This document shows, one piece after another, positions 34,170-43,873 of a stretch of DNA of 64,000 bases; within the stretch, counting starts at the first letter, position 1, and every line of letters starts with the position of its first letter. Position numbers and translations under genes: made by a program. The notes under the pieces are model-generated. The model had not been told where the DNA came from. It searched no databases and worked only from the letters and a program-made list of their open reading frames with translations. Source of the stretch: Cryoendolithus antarcticus (Eukaryota > Ascomycota > Dothideomycetes > Cladosporiales > Cladosporiaceae); contig NAJO01000008.1 of assembly GCA_002077065.1 (NCBI GenBank), positions 1 through 64,000 on the forward strand. Direction: 5' to 3'.

Positions 34170-35373
34170 GACGGAAGGGGTATCTACTTGGACGATGTGG
34201 AAGAAAGAGAGTACCTACTGATATCAGGACGAGGCTTCGTCGGTCCTTTGCTTCTGCTCTATCGCCGCCTACGCCAGTCCTTCTCTGCCGCATCACGATC
34301 ACATGGAAAGCGGGACGTAACAAACGGACGTCACTGTGCTTGAGGTGTGGCTGAGGGGACAGGGATGTTCGAAGTCTGGCCGCTGGAAGACGGTCTTGGC
34401 GAAGACCTCATCCCACTGCCACGTTGACATGGATTGATATCTTGCCTGTGGCAATTTGTCGTGTACAAGGGCTTCCTTTGAAGCCAGAACGAGTACGAGT
34501 GTCTTCTAAGCAGATCTGTAACGTATGTCGACAATTCGGACGAAGCCTGTCCTTTACCTACATTTAGCCTCAACGATTGTGATTCCACGTGGAAGCACCA
34601 ACCCGTACTAAAGTTCATAGCTGGACAATCGCCAGTGATACCAGCAGCGAAGCTACCACAGCACTGGAGAGGACTATCTTGGGCCTATGTAGATATTGAT
34701 GGTGCATGAATATTCTGGTCGTCCGCGACGGAAGCCCAGACGTGGTCTGGACGAAGTTGGCCACGGTCTGCCACCATCTGCCACTATCCACCCCGGCTCC
34801 TCAGCGATGAGTCGAGAATGCCTTGCATGCTTTCGCGACTGGTCGTTGTTCCTTTTCCCGCTTCAACCGATTGCCTCATATTATGTCTTCCTGCACAGCG
34901 CTTCGATCAAAGCAAGACGTAAGTGAAGGCAGAAGCACATCAAAACTTCGACGGAGCGGGAAAACGTACTCACCTACGAAGTGTTGATGTTGGTGGACCA
35001 TTGCTTCACTTCAATTCTCGAATTCTCTTGCACTTTCGCACTCCGAGCGGGGTCGTGTCACATGTTAGTATGAGCAGCCTTCGTTTTCTCACTTCTTTCA
35101 CACATCTTCGGGAGCGACTCACTCACGGTATATCTTTTCATCTGCTGCAGGACCAGGCGTACATTTTGATCGTGTAAGCTGACTCCCAGCAGATAAGACC
35201 AACCTCAAGTACTACAACGATCTGTGCTCAAAGTCACCCAACAACCTCGCCATCACTCACTCGAAGCTTTCTCCCAGAGGCAGGTCCAAAATCTCACACA
35301 TGCGACGCAGTGTATGCTAGCATCATTGACAGGTCCCCAATCTAGAGAAGCCCCACCACAACGAACAGCAGTT
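34170..35373. promoter_or_regulatory. Divergent intergenic region, 1.2 kb
   Basis: This lies between the divergently oriented membrane-protein gene and the SANT-like gene and must contain both promoters and 5' UTRs. Short open frames inside have no recognisable features. No tRNA or repeat is seen. Confidence 0.45.
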
Positions 35374-36795
35374 ATGGCCCCGATCATGGAAGATGTGGTG
35401 TTCGTCGAGGCGCTGTCGTTCTTCGGCACAGTGAAGAAGGAGACTGGCGGTCAGTCTGGCTTCAAGTCGCCCAGACGAATCTGGCTAAAATAGTGATCGA
35501 CGTCTAGACGATGAGCGCAAGCCCTACCAGCGCAAGAAGTCCACGGCGCGGGCTGAAGATGTGAGTGCTCGTCCGTCCTGTACGACCACTTAGTGGCTGA
35601 TCCTACGCTGCAGAAGGCCGACACAGACGATCCACAGCCGAGCAAGAAGGCCGTCAAGCGCCAGATCCAGAGACCAGATGGGACAGTCGTGGTTAGTCCT
35701 ACTCCCCGCGCCTGTTGCGAATCTACTGATCATCACGCAGGCCGGTCCGAGACCCATCAAGCGCGACTACGACTCCGACGACGAACGCCTGATCCAGCTC
35801 AAGCAGATGGGCCATGCCGACACGTATGTCGCCACACAGCTCGCCAAAGAAGGTCGCGTGAAGTATAATGCCCGCACCATCAGCGGACGCTGGCAGCGTA
35901 TCCGCAAAGTACTCGAGGAGAAGGAAGAAGAGCAGCTTGACGATGAGCTGACCGACTGGCATGAGGGCGAGGTACGTTGCATTCATCCTCTTAGCCCGAT
36001 TGAGAACTGACAGTCACGCAGGACAAGACACTCGAGGGCGTCATCCAACAAGTCGAGCGCAAGATCCAAGAGGAGAAAGACCGTCTCGACGCCCGCAAGT
36101 GGCGCGAAGTCTCCCAGCACTTCGCAAACGTCACTCTGAAGCGCAAATACACCGCCAATGCTTGCGAAGAGCGCTGGCACGCTCTCATGACCGGCACAGC
36201 AGATCTGCCCATCGAGCAGGATCCCGACAAAGAAGGTCGTGCGCGCAAGCGAGAGCAGCGTCAGCTTGAGAGACAAGCTCGTCGCGCCATGGCAGCTGCC
36301 GAGGCACAGGAGGTCGAGGACAGTAAGCAGCGAACTCGTGAGCTGATTGAAGAGTCCAAGGCTGTGAAGAAGGAAGAAGCCGCTCAAGTGAGGATCGAAA
36401 AGGAGGCTGCGAGGCTTGAGCAGAGGAAGCTCCGCAATAGGATCAAAAACGCTGGCGTTGCTGCGAAGAAGCAGCTCATTGCTAACAAGGAGGCGTGGCT
36501 TGCATACAATCGAGCTGAGATTGCGTGGGAGAAGGCGAAGCTGAGGGCCACGGTGCATATCCGCAAACATGGCATCCGGGCGAGAGTCGTTGCAAAACCC
36601 GGGATGAGCAAAATCGATCAAGCTCGCGGGAGCCTGGCGCTCTCTCTGGAGGGAGAGCCTGCAATCGACAGTAACGGTGCGGTGGATAGCACCACAGCTG
36701 GATCTAGTGCCAAGGCGAGAGGCGACAAGCGCATGCATCCTGATCTGGACGACGAGGACACGGTTGCAGCGAAGAGAGTAAAGACCACTGCGTGA
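35374..36795 (+). CDS. Nuclear protein with two SANT/Myb-like segments
   Basis: Five exons are needed: 35374-35449, 35508-35560, 35614-35691, 35741-35971 and 36022-36795. Donors are GTCAGT, GTGAGT, GTTAGT and GTACGT; introns are 49-58 bp; all phases agree. The product is 403 aa. After a short N-terminal segment and a basic linker, residues about 77-130 (DERLIQLKQMGHADTYVA, then ARTISGRWQRIRKVL) look like a SANT/Myb-type helical unit. A second unit follows (LDARKWREVSQHFANV, then NACEERWHAL). The C-terminal half is a long charged coiled coil rich in Glu, Lys, Arg and Ala, with basic patches including the C-terminal AAKRVKTT. This architecture suggests a DNA- or chromatin-binding regulator. The exact family is not recognised. 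Confidence 0.82.
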
Positions 36796-37216
36796 GTATA
36801 CGCAAACACTGGTCAGAAGCAGCATGGCTTCTAAGTTGGTATGGAGGTCTCCCCTTCACGGACATGCAGGAGCGGGAAGTTCTGACAGGAGGTCCATGGT
36901 AGCATCCTAGGCCAGGATGAGTGGCCACGGAGAGAGCACGATTGGCTCCGGAGATGACTGATGATAATGGCACATCAGCCATGCAATTCGAGGGCGGGCC
37001 CCGAGAGGCGATGCTGTGCTGGTGCTCATAATGGCTGCTTGCAACGATTGTATGATTGCCTGTGAGCCCCATCTTACCTATCAGGAGTCCTTCCCAGTGC
37101 AGCTTCTCAACCGCATCTGACCAAGATGCATGTGCACCAGACGTGACACATGTTAGTATGACCATGACAAGCGTGACCGTAGAGAAGGTTGATCTCGCTA
37201 GATGATCAATTTTTGA
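36796..37216. other. Convergent intergenic region
   Basis: This 420-bp gap lies between two converging stop codons. It holds no gene or repeat that I can see. Confidence 0.55.
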
Positions 37217-38230
37217 TCAGTCCAACCCGCCCACACTCTTGACCACCTCCTCAAAGTCCACCCCCTCCTTCTCAAACTCATTTTGCACCCTCTTGACCAC
37301 CACCCTCTGCCCCTCAGCCGTAAACCCCCCATCCTTATCCCGACACTCCTCCACAATCTCCGTCCACCTCCAGAACAAACTCTCCTTCCCCATCTCCGTC
37401 AACGTGCTCTTGAACTTCACCACCTTCTGCCTCCTCGATTCAATGACATCCGTCTCGCCCTCCCACTGCCAGACAACCCATCCATGTCCCTCCATATGCG
37501 TCAGCACAAACCTATCCAGATCTTGTAACTCCACCTCCTTCCTCTCCACCAACGCGTGCGCATCAAGCATACTCTGGAAATCCAGATCCCAGCTCCCACC
37601 CATCATAAGATACGCCGTCTTCTTCATGAATTCCCGGTCAATAGCCGGGAGTACCCGTGTCTTGAAGAACGCGTTCTCCTGTCCCTGCTTCACACCCTGC
37701 ATCAGATCCTCTGAACCCCAGTGTCTGCTTACCCTGACCACTACTTCCTCTTTCCGAAACCCGAGCTTCCAGCGGTAAGATACAGGGTTTGCGGGCTGCT
37801 CGAAGAAGAATGTGACGGGCCAGACGCCGAGGAAGTAGAGGACGGAGAAGTCGAGGGCGAACATGCCGACTCTGCGGAGCAGAATGGTGACTTGCTCACT
37901 TCGCGTTGTACGCAGTGTGTCTACTGTCGCTGAGCTGGTGTAGCCGAACAGTGTCTGTAAAATCGCTAGGTATGTTGGCCCTGCACTGTATGTCCGCCAT
38001 AGTATCAACAGAGCGATCGCTGCGTTGAGGATGACGGGTATGGTGAAGATCTGCTTCTTGTACTCTGGCGGGTGGCGGTCGATGTGGGTGATGTAGACTT
38101 TCGCGGGGTCGAGCTGGTCCAGGAAGGGTCTGAGGCGAAGGGGAGAGGCTGTGAATGGTGTGGGTATCTTGGTAGGGTCGATTGCGGGAGGTTTGGGGGC
38201 ACTCTTCGTCTGCCGCTTGGACGGAGCCAT
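37217..38230 (-). CDS. Fungal two-TM membrane protein of unknown function
   Basis: An intronless frame encodes 337 aa from the ATG at 38230. The N terminus is basic and Pro-rich (MAPSKRQTKSAPKPPAI). Two hydrophobic segments, residues about 61-79 (IFTIPVILNAAIALLILW) and 121-143 (VGMFALDFSVLYFLGVWPV), are likely membrane spans. The remaining ~190 residues are soluble, with aromatic-rich stretches (EGHGWVVWQWEGETD) and a charged C terminus. Codon use is strongly C-ending at the 3' part. I know of no assigned function. The basic start and paired spans would fit an ER or mitochondrial membrane protein, but that is inference. Confidence 0.8.
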   Translation of the reverse strand: MAPSKRQTKSAPKPPAIDPTKIPTPFTASPLRLRPFLDQLDPAKVYITHIDRHPPEYKKQIFTIPVILNAAIALLILWRTYSAGPTYLAILQTLFGYTSSATVDTLRTTRSEQVTILLRRVGMFALDFSVLYFLGVWPVTFFFEQPANPVSYRWKLGFRKEEVVVRVSRHWGSEDLMQGVKQGQENAFFKTRVLPAIDREFMKKTAYLMMGGSWDLDFQSMLDAHALVERKEVELQDLDRFVLTHMEGHGWVVWQWEGETDVIESRRQKVVKFKSTLTEMGKESLFWRWTEIVEECRDKDGGFTAEGQRVVVKRVQNEFEKEGVDFEEVVKSVGGLD

Positions 38231-38652
38231 ATCGTGAGCGGAGGCGAGCTCGAACTCGTGTGGCTGCTAGACAGGCGCAGCAGTGTAGATGGATCGAGAA
38301 GTGAGAGTGGACTGAAGCACGAAAATGACATGAAATTGGGAGATTGGCGAGAGATGGAGTCGAAGAACGCAACTTGACGCCAGGTCAATACATACTTCCC
38401 TTGCGAATGTCGAGTCTTCGTTTACACAACCCGCCGGTCAGTCAGGCACGAGCCCATTGGAAGGGTAACGGTGTGGTATCACGCCGCAACATGAGATTGG
38501 GTGACTTGTCGAAGCATCAAAAGATTGTTTGTGAAGTCTGAAAACACGTGACGACCTTGACAGGTCTTCCCTAATAAAATATGCTACTCCATAGCGACCA
38601 CATTTCGATCATGTCGTAGGATACATAGCACTCACGCTCTCGTTCCGCCTCG
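38231..38652. promoter_or_regulatory. Promoter side of the two-TM protein gene
   Basis: This 420-bp region lies between the start of the two-TM gene and the stop of the F-box gene, both on the minus strand. It should contain the former's promoter and the latter's 3' UTR. No distinct motif is assigned. Confidence 0.5.
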
Positions 38653-40534
38653 TCAAAAGAGCACACTTAACGGTACATTCAACTCTCCTCCATCCATCCG
38701 CCTCGATGTCGCGACGTCCGGCCAGCTAGCAAGTGCACAGTCCGAGTCCCGGACATCGGGCTCAAGCAAGTACTCGATCATGGACTGTATATCACCCAGA
38801 AACGATCCGATAACGTGCGTTTCTTGTGACTGCTCGTCCTGATTCTCGATCACCACATTGAACGCCGGCTGCGCACGGCTCTCGCGGACACGGCGCTGAG
38901 CTTGCAGGCGTGAGAGTCGTAAGGAGCGAGAGTACGACTTCTCGTCCTCTGCAGCGAGGTATGCGAGGTCATCCGTACTTATGGCGTGATGCTCAATGGG
39001 TCGGCAGAGAGCTTGCAGCTTTCCATCGTAATCGCTGGGGGCTTTGATGGCTTGTAGTGATGGAAGATTGCCACCTGCAATGGACTTCGCCAGCACATCG
39101 ATCACAACACCTGGGTGAAGGCAGTCCCAGTGCAGATACTGCAGTGTTTGTGAAGCCAGAAGAGCACGCTTGGAAGTATGTGAGGTTCCGGCCAGCAACG
39201 CAGGACTATCATTCTGCTGCAGTCGGAACCTCCTGAGATGGGGCAAACTGGCAAAGAGTACCTGCATCGTCCGGAGCGAGTGGAGATTGAGGTCGACAAG
39301 TGTAAGCTTCCGTAGCCCCTGTGCTGCTCGCGAGTTCCGGAGCTGTTCGAGTCCATCACAGGTAACACCAGGTAATCGTTCCAGCCTCAGAGACTGCAAG
39401 GGCGGCAGGGAGATCAGTGTACCGTCATGAAAGTCGTCTCTCGAGAAGCCGGAAACTGACAGATGCTTCAACGACCACAATCTTGCGATGATTGCAGCAA
39501 CGGCTCCAATCCCCACCTCATCTTCACTCACTACTCCATGCGCAAGGACCAGCGTCTCAAGCCACTGCCAGTTGTTGTGACAGTCCATGAGTCCGCTGCT
39601 ATCCAGTATTGACGAACTGCGCGAATGTATGAGCCACACATGTTCCCTTAGACGTGGCCGTTGCAGCAGCTTCGCGTAGTACCCGATTCGCACGGTCTGT
39701 GATGGAACCGTACAGCCAGACAAACTCTCAAGTTCCGTGCATTTCTCGATCACTTGCTCTAGCGTCTGCGACGTGGGCGCCGACGGGTTCCGAAAGCCAT
39801 GAGCCGAGTCGTAGAGGCTAGTGGCATGCATTCGTCGGACCAAGAATGCTAGATCTGGGGCATCTGTCAAAGTCCGAAGCAACAGCTCCAATGGGCTCTT
39901 CGTGCGTGCCAGAGAGATCATGCGCTTGGAACCGGCGGCAGGTGACGGCAGCCACAGATCCCCATATAAGCTTACCATTGCCACCATAGCCCAACGCTTG
40001 CTGACCAGGCATAGGTTTCGCAAATCACGTTGGCGCGAGTCGACAAATACGACTGAGTCTTTCTGGTGAGCAGCGTCGAGATGCGCCAGAATGCAGGTGT
40101 AGATCTCCGTCGGCAGCTGCTCGAAGACGTGCGCAGGCAACCTACGCGTTGTTGTTCCATGGCGCGAGCGCTGTGACTGAGGTCGAGCGCGATGTCTGTC
40201 CAGCTCCCATGGCGTCCTCGTCAGAGTTGGCGCTTCGCTGAATTGAAATGTGCCAGGCTTTCGCTCCTTGTGCGATGTCGGCCAGGTGTGTCGTTGCGCA
40301 GGCTGGCGCGGTATGTCTGATCCAAGTGATCTGGGTACGGGGACGCTGCTGTCGTCTCGCACAACTTGGGTGAAGACGTAGACGTGCTTGACTGGTCTGT
40401 CGATTGGTCAGTGGTAGGTCTATGTTTCAGGTTAGCAGAAAGACTAGCCTGTTGGGGAGTATCTCCTCGAGTTCGTCTGAGTCTCGCTCGCGCGGAGCCT
40501 TGCGCCGTAGGCTCTTGGACCGCAGTAGCGACAT
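38653..40534 (-). CDS. F-box protein with leucine-rich-like repeats
   Basis: The main frame 40396-38653 has an F-box (HVFEQLPTEIYTCILAHL, then LRNLCLVSKRW), with downstream Leu-rich segments (LKHLSVSGFS, LQSLRLERLPG, LRKLTLVDLNL, LRRFRLQQND) typical of LRR-type substrate-binding regions. Such proteins link targets to Skp1-cullin ubiquitin ligases. The main frame has no upstream ATG before a stop at about 40408. An exon from ATG 40534 to 40449 joins in phase through a 52-bp intron (40397-40448) with good branch (CTGAC) and acceptor (GACAG), but a GC rather than GT donor (GCTAGT). With it the protein is 609 aa and the F-box lies at about residues 119-160. The F-box call is firm; the 5' exon is tentative. 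Confidence 0.8.
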
Positions 40535-41581
40535 TGCAGTGTGCTCTATGATTGTGCCTGATTCATAGTTGACAGCGATATGGAGTTAGTGAGTTAGTGA
40601 TGTCTACAAACGTTCATGAAAGAAAGGAAGCATTGAGATTCCCAAAAACTGGATCCAAAGTCTGGTCGCATTCACCTTATGGCAAGTGGCGTGACACCGT
40701 GTGAGTGTTCGGGCGATCTAATCTCGAATATATTACCACACGGGCCCTGAGCGCCAGCAACATCAGCTGCAGGGCCATAGACGAGAACGCCACAGTTTGC
40801 AGATCGCTTCTCGCAGTGCAGTGTATCGCTAAACATGATCGCGCCATTGGTCTTGCTTACGAGCATTGCGGTAGCGAGCCGATACCGTTTCGTGATGTTG
40901 AACCGGCTGTCAAACCAGAAGAGGGACTTGCTTGGGAGGTGACGTTGCGTCGCAAGCCACACTGAAGTCGGCAGCTGCGGGGCCCAGCTTCCCGACATGC
41001 CGATCACTGCTGGGCGGACCCGATAGGCTGATATCGCGACTTCATCTGTAAATGATCGGCGGTGGGATGAGGTGGTCCATTCGTCCACTGTGATGAACCT
41101 TCCACAAACACTTGGCGCGTTGCTGATATGATATGCGGACAGCGACTGTCTAGTGCAGACAAGAACTCCCGCGCAACACAGCCACCTGTCAACGACAACT
41201 TTCAGTGTCTACAAATCGTCGCGATGCTATGGAAGCATGCTATTTGCGCCTCTATGCTCACGCATGCCTTGTTGCACAGTGTGGTCGAAGAGTGTTCACC
41301 TGTTTGGATGGTCGCAACCGCTGTAGACACGGCTGAGCCTCGGGATGCCTTCCGTTGCGACTTTTGCCCTTCAAGATGTTGACATCAGTGCAGAAACGTC
41401 TTGTAGCATGGACTAGTCTGACTGAGCAGGTCCACCAGTCACCGCGGCCAGCTGTGTTCAGTCGTGACTAAACATAGCCGAGCGTATTAGTCTACCTCCG
41501 ATCTTTCCTCTCCTGTCTCATGTCGTAAATCAGGATTGGACAGAGTCATTTATCGGCATAATAAGTAGCCGTCGTAATTGC
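40535..41581. other. Intergenic region, 1 kb
   Basis: This lies between the 5' end of the F-box gene and the stop of the putative mitochondrial gene, both on the minus strand. A 138-codon minus-strand frame (40672-41088) lacks an ATG at its start and any recognised motif. I treat it as chance. No RNA gene is seen. Confidence 0.5.
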
Positions 41582-43138
41582 TCATACATATCCAGGCGCC
41601 GGATACGAGGACGAATTCGCCGCGCGAGATCGACGTGATGCTTCAAGCATGTCTTCTTCAATACTGACGTCGCCCTCGTCGTTCTTCCCAGGAAGTGGCG
41701 TATGTGGGGTGTTCACAGTTCGGGCTTCGCGACTTGCCTCCATCACTTCTTGCTCAGTCTCGTCGCCCCTCTCGATCTGCATTCCAAGACCGCGACTGCG
41801 TATCCTCCTCATCTTGCTTGCGATCTCGGGCTCCATCTTGAGCTTGGCCTCCGGATGCTCGATGCGGACAAGCTGCAAGAAGTCGTCCGCATCATCAAAT
41901 TGCTCATTGAGCCTAAGCACGGCGACCGCGTGCAGCATAAGATGCATCTGCTGAGCTGGCGGAAATTCTGTTTGCCAATGCCGGGCCAACATACTGGTGT
42001 AGTGGGAGTCATCCTCCTCACGATCTCCACCAAGGCATCTCGAGAGCACATCACATAGAGGGCGCGAGTCGGGCTGCGATGTAGAATGAAGCATCAATAT
42101 AGCCCGATCGAAGTCCAGCCTTGGTGCGCGTGCTATCGTTGAATATGTGGTCAAGAAATCGTCAAATCTGTCCGCCGGGAGATTGTATGGAGTTCCTTTG
42201 TGGTCTTGCAGTGCCTTGAACATAGCTACGCGCACGGGATCGCAGGGTAGCCATGCCATGTGTGTTTTGAGCCGCCGACCATTGCGTTGCATGGCGAACG
42301 CACGCAGAAATATGTCCAGCGCAGGTACTGCTGAGCGGGTCGTTCGTTCGGCCATGAGCGCCTCCTCGACCATACTACGAAGCAAGCGCCCTTTCCACAG
42401 AAACGGTGACATCGCTGACCCTTCCCAATGGTTAACATTGACGGTGAAGGTACTCTTGACCGCGATCTTTTCGTCCAGCTTGAGCCATTCCCATAGGACC
42501 TCTCCGCAGCCTTCTCTCATTACGATTGCCACAACGTCACGCCTGAAAGCATGCTCGTCTATGAAGTGAGGATCCTTGTATTGGCCGCTAGTCCACAGCC
42601 ACTTCAGAATACGACTACTCGCCTCGTCTTTTTGAAGTGCAGGAACGCGCTCGGCAAACTTCAGTTTACCGACACGGCCAAGATACTGTCGAACACAGAG
42701 CGCCGCGACTTTAGATTCGCAATATCCCTGTTTTTGGAGCGTCTCAAGAACGTCGAATGGGTGGACACCGCCGTCAATCTCGCGTCTTGCGCTCTCCAAG
42801 CGGCGGTCGGCGGCATTTCCAGACTTCCCGGATAGCAGTGGTCCTGTCAGGATAGCTGCCATGTGGCTGTCCGCAAGTGTAGCTGAGGAGTGAAGTGTTT
42901 GCTTGTTAGATCTCGTTGACATCGATGGGGCAACCTGGTGGTTGACCCCGACCTCGTGGGCGCTGGTAGGGTGCACATCATCAAGATGCTTTCGAAAGCT
43001 CGTTGTCAATGCCGTGAGCAAACGCTGAGACTCTTTTGGGCTGAGTGGAAGTTGGCCATGCAGTTTGGCTGCAAGCGCCTTCCAGCCTTGCGCGGCGAGT
43101 GAGCCCTTCATTCTTGTCTGGGTGTGACGAGCGAACAT
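41582..43138 (-). CDS. Putative mitochondrial protein, family not recognised
   Basis: The frame extends upstream to 43177, but the first ATG is at 43138 (MFARHTQTRMKG), giving 518 aa. The first ~30 residues contain no acidic residue, several Arg/Lys, and alternate with hydrophobics, as in a mitochondrial targeting presequence. The body is predominantly helical in appearance, with segments such as FDVLETLQKQGYCESKVAAL, FDRAILMLHSTSQ and AQQMHLMLHAVAVL. This superficially recalls helical-repeat (PPR-like) mitochondrial proteins, but no repeat register is clear. The C-terminal ~70 residues are acidic with two MEASR/MLEASRRSR motifs. Location and repeat character are inference. Confidence 0.72.
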   Translation of the reverse strand: MFARHTQTRMKGSLAAQGWKALAAKLHGQLPLSPKESQRLLTALTTSFRKHLDDVHPTSAHEVGVNHQVAPSMSTRSNKQTLHSSATLADSHMAAILTGPLLSGKSGNAADRRLESARREIDGGVHPFDVLETLQKQGYCESKVAALCVRQYLGRVGKLKFAERVPALQKDEASSRILKWLWTSGQYKDPHFIDEHAFRRDVVAIVMREGCGEVLWEWLKLDEKIAVKSTFTVNVNHWEGSAMSPFLWKGRLLRSMVEEALMAERTTRSAVPALDIFLRAFAMQRNGRRLKTHMAWLPCDPVRVAMFKALQDHKGTPYNLPADRFDDFLTTYSTIARAPRLDFDRAILMLHSTSQPDSRPLCDVLSRCLGGDREEDDSHYTSMLARHWQTEFPPAQQMHLMLHAVAVLRLNEQFDDADDFLQLVRIEHPEAKLKMEPEIASKMRRIRSRGLGMQIERGDETEQEVMEASREARTVNTPHTPLPGKNDEGDVSIEEDMLEASRRSRAANSSSYPAPGYV

Positions 43139-43873
43139 GATTTCAGCACTGTATGAGAAGATGATCGGACTGTCCACGGTGAGCCCGAGCGGTCGTCAGA
43201 GGACGAACGCGCAACATCTCGAGACATGACAGGTTCCATGGCTGTGATTACGCTACTGCACCTCGTCTATGGCATGGAGATGGTGTTGTGTAACCTCGAC
43301 ACTGAGTGATGTGGCATGAGAGTGACAGAAGTAGCGACCAGTGTTCAGCACATGCAAGCTGTCTACATGTACATATTACCGTATCGTCAATATCGCCGAT
43401 GTGGAAGTGAGGGCTCACATCTCTTGAGTCCAGTATTGATCAACATACAAATGACTTGATTCCTACATGTAGGTGTATTGAGATCAAGGAGCTGCCTGCA
43501 TCGTGCCTTCCCTTTTGTCAATCGCCTGCGCCTCATGCATATCTTGGCACACTAGGCGCGTTTGGAAGCGCAGCTCTTCGCGACTTGCAGTGATGGTAGC
43601 AAGCACGCGACAACACTACACACCACCACCAACACCACCGGGAAGACATCGAGCAGTGCAACTTGCTGCTATTGTACTGTAGCTGCAAGGAAAGTGCTCT
43701 GCATACAACAACAGCACCTGCCACCCTCCATCGCATCGCACCGCACTTTCTCCTTACACACGCATCACTTCCTCTCTGGCTTGTCCACCTCTCACTAAGG
43801 AGTGGACTGAGTCTGTCACTCCACCGCATTACCCACACCACATTGAGACGATCTGTCTCTTCATTCACACACA
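43139..43873. promoter_or_regulatory. Divergent promoter region, mitochondrial protein / DEF1
   Basis: About 735 bp lie between divergent start codons. The DEF1-proximal 250 bp are C/T- and CA-rich (for example CACCACCACCAACACCACC at 43622), typical of a pyrimidine-rich fungal core promoter and 5' UTR. Confidence 0.5.

Noticed and set aside
40672..41088. 138-codon minus-strand frame in the 1-kb gap upstream of the F-box gene
   Set aside because: It begins with GTG, has no ATG near its start and no recognised domain.
41582..43138. Assignment of the putative mitochondrial protein as a PPR protein
   Set aside because: Helical appearance only; no 35-residue register could be traced.
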